This document shows, piece after piece, positions 14,629 to 20,017 of a stretch of 20,432 nucleotides of DNA. The notes below the pieces were generated by a model that saw only the letters and a list, made by a program, of their open reading frames with translations, made no database searches and was not told where the DNA came from. Positions within the stretch are counted from its first letter, which is position 1; each line of letters starts with the position of its first letter. Origin of the DNA: a virus. Location: IMG/VR virus record IMGVR_UViG_3300025889_001195, positions 1 to 20,432 of that record; one strand, given 5' to 3'. The translations under genes and the position numbers were made by a program.

Positions 14629-15022
14629 CGTCACCATCAATCTCGACAATCTTCGCCGTTGGCCCAGTGATGTTAATACCAATCATGCTCGGCTTCTGAT
14701 CATTCGCATTAGGCTCTAACAACCCGCGATGCTTCGCCAATAGCCTCAAGGCAGACAATTTGTCGTGCATCTCAACCTCGATCTGATTGCCAAACTGATT
14801 GGGCGTCACCTTGACCTTCTTAATCGCCCGCTTGGCTCGCTCAGACAATTGATCGCTGGGCGTCAACGTGACCCGCCCCATATCATCCCACTGGATAACG
14901 TCAGTCGCCTCACCAGCGCCAATAGCCTCTAACTCCTGCACCACCGCCTCGCGCCGAGCCTCATCGGATGAGGCCAGCGCCGCTCGCTGCTGCCTAATCG
15001 TTGGCGTTGTTTTGTCTGACAT
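14621..15022 (-). CDS. terS: Terminase small subunit (probable)
   Basis: A 133-aa protein directly upstream (one small gene apart) of the large terminase. The N-terminal part is charged and helical; the middle has LSERAKRAIKKVKVTPNQFG; the motif EVEMHDKLSALRLLAKHRGL followed by LEP is the hallmark ending of many phage small terminases of the P22/Terminase_2-like kind. This subunit recognises the packaging start and regulates the large subunit. ATG 15022 is chosen over ATG 15049 because GGAG stands seven bases before it (GGAGTGTTTGCATG). It overlaps the preceding gene by 29 bases. Confidence 0.87.
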   Translation of the reverse strand: MSDKTTPTIRQQRAALASSDEARREAVVQELEAIGAGEATDVIQWDDMGRVTLTPSDQLSERAKRAIKKVKVTPNQFGNQIEVEMHDKLSALRLLAKHRGLLEPNANDQKPSMIGINITGPTAKIVEIDGDDG

Positions 15023-15275
15023 GCAAACACTCCGATCCAGTTGCGGCATACCCAGCCAGATCCACCCAGCTATCCTGATGATCCGGCGTGGCCGCTAACC
15101 TAGCCAACTTTACACCCGCCATCATCATAGCAACGTGTTCCGGCTCAATCTGTATGCCAATAAGCGCCGTCCAAATAATAGCGATGCGCTCGTGGTTTTC
15201 CCATATGCTGCCGTAATCCTCGCCACGATCAGCGACAGTGGCCTTGGCGGCGTCTAATAATTCGTATCTGTTCAT
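14994..15275 (-). CDS. DUF6378-like phage protein
   Basis: A 93-aa protein. The sequence AKATVADRGEDYGSIWENHE, then RIAIIWTALIGIQIEPEHVA, then MMMAGVKLARLAATPDHQDS and WVDLAGYAATG matches the all-helical phage family catalogued, as I recall, as DUF6378. The DRxxDYG...NHxRIA...W and DxWVDxAGYA motifs are intact. The Asp/Glu-rich helices recall the MazG-like all-alpha NTP pyrophosphohydrolases, so a nucleotide-linked role is possible, but I infer it only. The ATG overlaps the preceding stop (ATGA). Confidence 0.85.
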   Translation of the reverse strand: MNRYELLDAAKATVADRGEDYGSIWENHERIAIIWTALIGIQIEPEHVAMMMAGVKLARLAATPDHQDSWVDLAGYAATGSECLHVRQNNAND

Positions 15276-15439
15276 CCTTCGGTATCCCCTTTAACGTCAA
15301 TAATTTTTAAGTTGCAAGCGGTGCATTGATACTCTCGCTTGTGCTTATCATCGCGCCGTAACTCGATCAAGCTGCGACAGCGTGGGCATTGGTTGTTCGC
15401 CAGCTTACGTTCAAACGATCCATCGCCCTCATATATCAT
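15272..15439 (-). CDS. 55-aa Cys4 zinc-ribbon protein
   Basis: A short protein with C18-PR-C21 and C39-TA-C42, the spacing of a rubredoxin-type zinc ribbon, and many basic residues between the knuckles (LRRDDKHKR). The longer frame extends to 15565, but the added part would overlap the previous gene by 137 bases and has no SD. ATG 15439 has AGGAGAGG just upstream and overlaps the previous stop by 11 bases, so I take it as the start. Likely a nucleic-acid-contacting or scaffold-like mini-protein; the function is unknown. Confidence 0.78.
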   Translation of the reverse strand: MIYEGDGSFERKLANNQCPRCRSLIELRRDDKHKREYQCTACNLKIIDVKGDTEG

Positions 15440-15683
15440 CGGCCTCTCCTGTTCCACCACAAGAATAGCACGAAGTCCACTGGACGCAACCATAGCCGTC
15501 CGGCTCGCGGATAAAGCCGTTGTCGCAGTCGCGGCAGGGTTTTGGGCGAAAATTTTGTGCGACACCCCCTATAGGTAAAGAGGAGGGGCGGGGGGCAAGG
15601 GGTCGCTTTTGCTGTGGCCGGGTATCGCCGCTGGCGGCTGCGGTGTAGTTCGACAAACCAACATTTGCTGCGCAGTACATCAT
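15429..15683 (-). CDS. 84-aa protein with DnaJ-like Cys4 zinc motif
   Basis: The N-terminal half is low-complexity and basic (Ala, Pro, Arg, Gln). The C-terminal half carries C50-RD-C53-DNGFI and C72-YS-C75-GGTG, the CxxCxxG(x) and CxxCxGxG pattern of DnaJ-type zinc centres seen in many small phage proteins. It begins at ATG 15683 overlapping the TGA of the winged-helix gene (ATGA), or at ATG 15680; GAGGGG lies five to eight bases upstream. It is coupled to the replication genes. The function is unknown. Confidence 0.75.
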   Translation of the reverse strand: MMYCAANVGLSNYTAAASGDTRPQQKRPLAPRPSSLPIGGVAQNFRPKPCRDCDNGFIREPDGYGCVQWTSCYSCGGTGEADDI

Positions 15684-16381
15684 AGCATCCCCTCTGCTAC
15701 ATCGTAGAGCGAAGGCACCCCTGCCCTGCGCTCAAGCGCAGCATCGCAGGTGTTGAGGGTTGCTGCCTTTACATCAGCCGCAGTGAACCCAGCGCTCGCC
15801 AGCCGCGTGGCGTGTGAGATCTCATTATCGAACAGGCGCACCTGCCCGGTCGCTTGCATTACGACATTGATGTAGGCGTGACAAAGTTCGGCAGAAGTTA
15901 ACTGCAATTTGGTTAACTTTGGCTGACCTCGACCGGCCAAGCCGTGCGTGTGAGAGAGCGATTGTAAATCCCCCAGACCCCCTATCTCTTCGGGTTCATC
16001 GCCTGCGTCACTGCGTAGCTGTAATGGCTTGGCAGACTGTACATCTTCCCACCGGGGCAATGCCTCGTCACCATCCCACAGCACCTGATACCTATTGCTC
16101 TTCCAGCCGCTTGCTGTCTCTTGATAATCTTTCGGGTTTAACTGTCGCACATACTTGAGCTTCTTGAGCTTCTTGACGCTCTGATGCACTGACGTGCGGC
16201 TCTTCATACTGCTGACAGTCATCAGCGTTTCCATTGACGGCCAGCACACGCCGTGCCGGTTCGTAAAGCCACACAAGGCACCAAGCACACGCAGGTCAGT
16301 CTCGTTAAGCTGCCTCTCGCTAAAGCAACGCATCGGCACGACAGACCACGGTCGCTTATTCTCAGAAAGGGATTTCATCAT
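15680..16381 (-). CDS. Winged-helix DNA-binding protein, probable replication initiator/loader
   Basis: A 233-aa protein. Residues about 14-80 form a helix-turn-helix of the HTH_36 type: LNETDLRVLGALCGFTNRHG, then CWPSMETLMTVSSMKSRTSV, then HQSVKKLKKLKYVRQL, and a wing at SGWKSNRYQVLW. Such domains occur in phage replication proteins and plasmid initiators. A linker of about 60 residues leads to a helical C-terminus (ELCHAYINVVMQATGQVRLF to the end) that could contact the helicase or host loader. It follows the primase-helicase and the repeat-containing gap, so it is a natural candidate to bind those repeats. The ATGATG start has AAGGAA four bases upstream and overlaps the previous gene by 20 bases. 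Confidence 0.8.
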   Translation of the reverse strand: MMKSLSENKRPWSVVPMRCFSERQLNETDLRVLGALCGFTNRHGVCWPSMETLMTVSSMKSRTSVHQSVKKLKKLKYVRQLNPKDYQETASGWKSNRYQVLWDGDEALPRWEDVQSAKPLQLRSDAGDEPEEIGGLGDLQSLSHTHGLAGRGQPKLTKLQLTSAELCHAYINVVMQATGQVRLFDNEISHATRLASAGFTAADVKAATLNTCDAALERRAGVPSLYDVAEGML

Positions 16382-16928
16382 TCAGTTCCTTCTCAGTTCT
16401 TGTCTTTACTTTCTCAACAGCGGCACCCGGCCACATCGCCTTGGCTATGTCAGCCACCTGCCCAGCCTTGTCCTGACGCCAGCCTGACACGATAGCTGCA
16501 ATCTCATCAACACTATAGACCACCATATCACGATGCTCGCGGGCAACCTTACCAGCCTCATAGCCATTGCGCGTGATTGCCAGCACCTTGCCATCATCCA
16601 TTGCCGCTTCCCAATAGTCACCACTCAACGGCTCATGCCCACCAGCGATAGCGGCCTGCTCAAGCGCAGCCAACCCCCGCAATGTCACCGACACCTGATG
16701 CTCAACATCGTGCTGGCTTTCTATCGCCTCATTCAGCTTATCCATCTGCGCTTCAAACCTACCACGCAATCCCTCTGCCACAAGCCAAGGCAATCTATCC
16801 ACCCCCCACTTCGCTTCCATCGCTGTTGCGGCTCGATCATATTCATGCAGCGCATCCTGCATCCGGCGCATCGCCATCTGACTAGGCGCATAGTATTGCT
16901 TGCTTGGTTTAGTTGGTTTCTTAACCAT
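16362..16928 (-). CDS. Unknown helical protein with SSB-like C-terminal tip DEIPF
   Basis: A 188-aa protein from ATG 16928, which has GGGAGAG about eight bases upstream; an earlier ATG (16952) and GTG (16958) lack proper SD spacing. The N-terminus is basic (MVKKPTKPSKQYY), then helices at about 18-95, a short beta region (KVLAITRNGYEAG), and a closing stretch ending ELNDEIPF. The last five residues copy the acidic, Phe-ended tip of bacterial SSB (consensus DDDIPF), the docking tail for many replication proteins. The rest does not look like an OB fold. Sitting between the primase-helicase and the winged-helix gene, it may join the replication complex through this tail. The family is unrecognised. 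Confidence 0.75.
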   Translation of the reverse strand: MVKKPTKPSKQYYAPSQMAMRRMQDALHEYDRAATAMEAKWGVDRLPWLVAEGLRGRFEAQMDKLNEAIESQHDVEHQVSVTLRGLAALEQAAIAGGHEPLSGDYWEAAMDDGKVLAITRNGYEAGKVAREHRDMVVYSVDEIAAIVSGWRQDKAGQVADIAKAMWPGAAVEKVKTRTEKELNDEIPF

Positions 16929-16969
16929 CTTAAATACTCTCCCTGCGATCATTCCCACTGTGTGATTGT

Positions 16970-16989
16970 GATCCCCTATAGGGGGGATC
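16970..16989 (-). promoter_or_regulatory. Stem-loop in the leader of the DEIPF-tail gene
   Basis: GATCCCC (16970-16976) and GGGGATC (16983-16989) form a perfect 7-bp stem with a 6-base loop. An alternative pairing also exists: GCGATC (16945-16950) is the inverted complement of GATCGC (16986-16991) and would bring the distal arm next to the gene's Shine-Dalgarno, breaking the first hairpin. No U-tract follows. It could modulate translation, or form part of an origin structure. Both stems are seen; the switch idea is speculative. Confidence 0.55.
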
Positions 16990-16999
16990 GCATCTCACA

Positions 17000-17044
17000 C
17001 ATATGTGATTTGGTATGTGATTGGTATGTGATTGGTGTGTGATT
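17000..17044. repeat. Four tandem TGTGATT repeats (11-bp iterons)
   Basis: TGTGATT occurs at 17004-17010, 17016-17022, 17027-17033 and 17038-17044. Start-to-start distances are 12, 11 and 11 bp, so all copies fall nearly on one face of the helix. The longer shared unit is GGTRTGTGATT. A palindrome CACATATGTG (16998-17007) abuts one end, and further copies TGTGATT (16961-16967) and TGTGATC (16967-16973) lie nearby. The array is non-coding, inside the replication module, and beside an AT-rich stretch (17042-17053). An initiator-binding origin or a repressor operator are the two plausible readings. Confidence 0.75.
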
Positions 17045-17047
17045 TAA

Positions 17048-17053
17048 ATTATA
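17048..17053 (-). promoter_or_regulatory. Consensus -10 box next to the iterons
   Basis: A perfect TATAAT on the minus strand (plus ATTATA) lies just upstream of the repeat array. The position 17 bp further upstream reads GTTAGG, a poor -35, and there is no extended -10 TG, so a promoter here would need an activator. If used, transcription would begin within the repeats, making them an operator for the DEIPF-tail and winged-helix genes. Confidence 0.35.
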
Positions 17054-17057
17054 GCCA

Positions 17058-18866
17058 TCACACATTTTCCCCTAACTCCTTGTTAATCCATACTTTGCCA
17101 CCGTCAATCACACACACACCCTTGTTTTGCAGTGCTGCGCGGTCATCTCGGCGCTTGCTTGACGTAAGATCCGGGCATTTATTCTTGTGCAATTCATGCC
17201 AGCGATCAACTGACATTGCCGTTGCGCTCATATCAATCAGGCCATTCTGCAACGCCTGCAATGCCAACAACTGACCACTCGTCAGCTTTGCACCGCGCTT
17301 CTTTGCGGCGGCTTCGACTGGCAACATAACTGCGCTGCCGTCATCTATCAGCGCGACAGGCGTTAGCTCGTACTGTGCATCGGCTATTGGCTCGCTGTCC
17401 TTTTGCTTTTCCATCTTTAGCGTTACCCGGCCTTCGCTGCTTGACAGGGCTAGAACAGTATCAGACAGACCCAAAAGGCTGCTGCTGCCCCTCATTCCCC
17501 TTGCAGCGTCCTTACCAGAGTGATGCACAGCCAACACAGCACAGTCAGCGTGTCGCTGTATGACGCCGCACATCTCGCCAAACTGCCCCATAGCCGTTGC
17601 GTCATTCTCATCTGAGCCGGTTGAGGCTAGTGTGCGAGCCACTGTATCAATAACAATCAGGCTAAACTCTTGCTTGAAATTGTCGATAGTGCGTATCAGC
17701 TTGTCGAGTTCTTGCTGGTCAAGCAGCTTAACAGCCATTGGCAAGACGTAGAATGGCGCATCATCGTATTTATCATAGTACGATTGCCACGATTTGATCC
17801 TGCGCCCCAAACCACCCACGCCTTCCGCTGCTAGGTACAACACAGCGTTTTGCTTTGTTTGCCTGCCGTGCCAATCCTGCCCATAAGCAATAGAGAGCGC
17901 CCAATCAATCGACATGAACGACTTACCAATGCCCGGCGCACCGTACAGCACAGCAAAGCCGTGCCGCGTTAGTATTCCATCCAGCAACCACTCAACCGGC
18001 GGCATGTTCTTGAGGTATTCGAGGTTGTACGTCTCAAACACGTCAGGCTTCGGCTCTGGCGCTACCTCAACCACTGGCGTTTGCTTGGCGAGTGCCAGCA
18101 ACGCCGCCTTGTCACCGCCTGACGCCAGCCAGTCGGCCACGTCACCCTTGGGCGGCAGGTTCGGCAAGTCGAGGCGCTTGATCTTGCCAGACGTGCCATA
18201 AAGCGCCGCTATCACTGTGTCCGCGTGCGCCTGACCAGCCTCATCGTTATCGGGCAGCACGACTACATTGCGATCAGCGAAATACTGCGCAAGCTCCGGC
18301 TTCCAGTTCTTTGAGCCGCCGCTGTTTGTCGTGGCGACTAGGCCAAGCTCAATCAAAGCATCGGCGCATTTCTCGCCCTCAACGATAAATATTGGCGCTG
18401 TTGGGTTGGTGATTATTGCCGGAAGATTATATGGCAGGGCTTCAATGTCTTTGATGCTGTTGATCCAGCCGCCCCGGTCATCAGGCCGACGCTGCCGGAA
18501 GGTCTTTGGGTTGTCAAATCGCAACACCTGATATGCCAGTACGCCGTCAGCATTATAATAATCATAAGAACGTGCGAGGCTCGGCACGACTGGCAGGCTC
18601 TTTTGCTGCTGCCTGCTGATGCCGAACTTTCTCTCAAGAACGTCGGGGATGTTGCCGTTAATGCTGGCTGGCTCGTTTGCTTTTACCAATGCCACCACGC
18701 CCCCGCTTTCGCCTGTCTCAAAATCTGTCCAAACCCCTTTACGCACGTCAATGCTTTTGCTGCCGTGATTTCCCCAGCGCAACTCGGTGCCTTTCGACAG
18801 GCGCGGGTTCGGCTCACCCCAATAGTGCCTCGCCACCTGCTCAATATATGCTGCAATATTTGTCAT
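17058..18866 (-). CDS. Bifunctional Toprim primase and RepA-like helicase
   Basis: A 602-aa protein that should both prime and unwind at the replication fork. The N-terminal SKSIDVRKGVWTDFETGESG (about 37-56) is typical of primase-like N-termini, yet there is no cysteine before C167, so a true zinc finger is absent. The Toprim domain shows IFIVEGEKCADAL at 159-171 (E163) and VVLPDNDEAG at 202-211 (D206, D208). The RecA-fold part has Walker A YGAPGIGKS ending at 316, Walker B LIVIDT at 403-408 and AVHHSGKDAARGMRGSSSL at 446-464, as in RepA/AAA_25 helicases. A winged-helix-like C-terminus follows (about 525-600). I start at ATG 18866 (GGGG seven bases upstream) and not at TTG 18917, which lies inside the hairpin. 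The stop TGA precedes the iteron region. Confidence 0.9.
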   Translation of the reverse strand: MTNIAAYIEQVARHYWGEPNPRLSKGTELRWGNHGSKSIDVRKGVWTDFETGESGGVVALVKANEPASINGNIPDVLERKFGISRQQQKSLPVVPSLARSYDYYNADGVLAYQVLRFDNPKTFRQRRPDDRGGWINSIKDIEALPYNLPAIITNPTAPIFIVEGEKCADALIELGLVATTNSGGSKNWKPELAQYFADRNVVVLPDNDEAGQAHADTVIAALYGTSGKIKRLDLPNLPPKGDVADWLASGGDKAALLALAKQTPVVEVAPEPKPDVFETYNLEYLKNMPPVEWLLDGILTRHGFAVLYGAPGIGKSFMSIDWALSIAYGQDWHGRQTKQNAVLYLAAEGVGGLGRRIKSWQSYYDKYDDAPFYVLPMAVKLLDQQELDKLIRTIDNFKQEFSLIVIDTVARTLASTGSDENDATAMGQFGEMCGVIQRHADCAVLAVHHSGKDAARGMRGSSSLLGLSDTVLALSSSEGRVTLKMEKQKDSEPIADAQYELTPVALIDDGSAVMLPVEAAAKKRGAKLTSGQLLALQALQNGLIDMSATAMSVDRWHELHKNKCPDLTSSKRRDDRAALQNKGVCVIDGGKVWINKELGENV

Positions 18867-18900
18867 CTCATTACCCCAATCCCTTGCCCCTTTGAAAGCG

Positions 18901-18939
18901 TGATCGGCGACGGTCAAGGGAGGAACCCGCCGCCGATCA
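18901..18939 (-). terminator. Strong 13-bp stem-loop between SSB-like and primase genes
   Basis: In the minus-strand RNA the arm TGATCGGCGGCGG (18939-18927) pairs with CCGTCGCCGATCA (18913-18901) over 13 bp with one G-U pair and a 13-nt loop. It starts nine bases after the SSB-like stop. What follows (CGCTTTCAAAGG) has no U-run, so classic intrinsic termination is unlikely; attenuation, RNase III processing or 3'-end protection fit better. The G-U pair is only stable in minus-strand RNA, since plus-strand RNA would have an A-C mismatch. Confidence 0.65.
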
Positions 18940-18948
18940 CTACCGCCG

Positions 18949-19578
18949 CTAGAACAAATCAGCGCCCTCGACTACCGAAGGGGTTGCAGCAACCGGGGCT
19001 GCTACAGCGGCGGGTTCTGGGGCAGTTTCTGCCTTGTCAAGTCCAGCGGGGCGATCAACCCAGCCAGCAATCGACCATTTGGGCGAGCGGAACGTCTGCG
19101 TTCCCTGCGCCTTAGTCTCAATCTGGATGCGGTCGCTGCCGGTGATCTCAATCACTGGCACCTTGCCGGGGTTGTCGGCCTTGCCAGCCAAGTAGGCATC
19201 GTGCAAATCATTCATCTGATTACGCACGATCTTGCTGCTGCTACTCATCTCGCGCAGGCCGATTTCCTTGTTGAACATACGAATGCGGAAGCCTTCCTTG
19301 TGTTCGTCAGACGGCTTGATCGGCATTGGCTCGCCAACTTGGACAAAGCGAAAGTCTGGGCCAGTCGTGGTAAAGGCGATGAAGCCAACCTCGATGGCGT
19401 CCATATCCATCACCACCTTAAAAGGCAAATCCATTTCGGTTTCGCTCTTTTCCCAGTGGCCGTCTGCCCCTTGGTGCCGGTCTTGGCGCACGAATGAGCC
19501 ATCCTTTGCACTAAATTTCATGATTGGCAGGAAATCCCCACCGCCGGAACTGCTAGTCTCTGTAAAACCTAAAGCCAT
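18949..19578 (-). CDS. Probable single-stranded-DNA-binding protein
   Basis: A 209-aa protein. The N-terminal 170 residues are beta-rich with aromatic and charged positions (MKFSAKDGSFVRQDRHQGAD, then VGFIAFTTTGPDFRFVQVGE, and FRSPKWSIAGWVDRP). A Pro/Ala-rich linker (about 184-200) then leads to a short acidic, Phe-ended tip VVEGADLF. A nucleic-acid-binding core plus a disordered linker and an acidic tip ending in Phe is the plan of T7 gp2.5 and bacterial SSB. It stands between two nucleases and the primase-helicase, as expected. ATG 19578 has AGGAG eight bases upstream. I see no sure family match, so the SSB call rests on layout, tail and context. Confidence 0.68.
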   Translation of the reverse strand: MALGFTETSSSGGGDFLPIMKFSAKDGSFVRQDRHQGADGHWEKSETEMDLPFKVVMDMDAIEVGFIAFTTTGPDFRFVQVGEPMPIKPSDEHKEGFRIRMFNKEIGLREMSSSSKIVRNQMNDLHDAYLAGKADNPGKVPVIEITGSDRIQIETKAQGTQTFRSPKWSIAGWVDRPAGLDKAETAPEPAAVAAPVAATPSVVEGADLF

Positions 19579-19600
19579 TTTTAACTCCTAAACTTTAGAA

Positions 19601-20017
19601 CTACCGCACGACCAGTGCGGCTTGGATCGGGAAATAGGCGCAAATGTCTGCGTCTTGTGGGTCGCCCCTGTCAGACCTTCCACCCTTCCCAATTTCGTAT
19701 TCGCCCGCGAAATCGAACCGGGCGATATTATCCTTATAAACATTCAGCAAGTACGCTGGCAAGCCGGTGTGCTGTGTCAGCAGCCGCGCTTGTATAACTT
19801 TTGACAGGCTAATCATCGCCGTGTCGTACTGAAGCAGCCGCACGTTGCGATGCTTCACCTCAATAAATGCCTTGGCCTTGTTATCCTTAAACACCACAAA
19901 GTCGAGGCGATACTGTATCGGCAGCTTGTAGAAATCGTAACCGTGAGCCGCAAAGGCGTCGGCTAGTGCCTGCTCTTTGCGCCTGTCGGCCTCGGTTTCA
20001 TACATCGGCCTAGCCAT
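19601..20017 (-). CDS. PD-(D/E)XK-type nuclease (phage VRR-NUC-like)
   Basis: A 138-aa protein. The catalytic core shows YRLDFVVFKDN (D39) and AFIEVKHRNV (E53, K55), the PD-(D/E)XK pattern. A helix with LSKVIQARLLTQHTGLPAYL (about 71-90) follows, where K73 could assist, then strand LNVYKDNIARFDF and an ending with GRSDRGDPQDADICAYFPI. The ending GGRxDRGDPxD is one I associate with a common family of small phage nucleases and related VRR-NUC proteins. Its likely substrate is branched or damaged DNA during replication or recombination. The ATG overlaps the preceding stop by eight bases. It is the second nuclease in a row, so the two may divide tasks. Confidence 0.82.
   Translation of the reverse strand: MARPMYETEADRRKEQALADAFAAHGYDFYKLPIQYRLDFVVFKDNKAKAFIEVKHRNVRLLQYDTAMISLSKVIQARLLTQHTGLPAYLLNVYKDNIARFDFAGEYEIGKGGRSDRGDPQDADICAYFPIQAALVVR

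Noticed and set aside
15440-15565. Longer form of the 55-aa zinc-ribbon protein starting at 15565
   Set aside because: The added part is an Ala/Thr/Ser-rich overlap of 126 bases with the preceding gene and has no ribosome site. ATG 15439 has AGGAGAGG.
16533-17042. A 169-codon plus-strand frame over the DEIPF-tail gene and the repeat gap
   Set aside because: It is rich in His, Cys, Leu and Ile in no clear pattern, lies opposite a well-formed gene with an SD, and would run against the single-strand gene layout.
17000-17044. CRISPR-like array
   Set aside because: The repeat unit is only 11 bp with no spacers of normal size; phased iterons or operators explain it better.
17004-17062. CRP-type TGTGA-N6-TCACA sites
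   Set aside because: The TGTGA copies are direct repeats; no TCACA half-site stands at the six-base spacing that CRP needs.
18867-18917. Longer primase-helicase beginning at TTG 18917
   Set aside because: The extension would place the start inside a 13-bp hairpin, uses a rare codon, and adds residues unlike the family. ATG 18866 has a usable G-rich ribosome site.
18603-19115. A 170-codon plus-strand frame over the primase start and SSB-like gene
   Set aside because: It spans two good minus-strand genes and the hairpin; the composition is shadow-like and no motif is seen.
19588-19598. Palindrome CTAAACTTTAG upstream of the SSB-like gene as an operator
   Set aside because: It is only 11 bases, AT-rich, close to the ribosome site and without a promoter nearby, so it could be chance.
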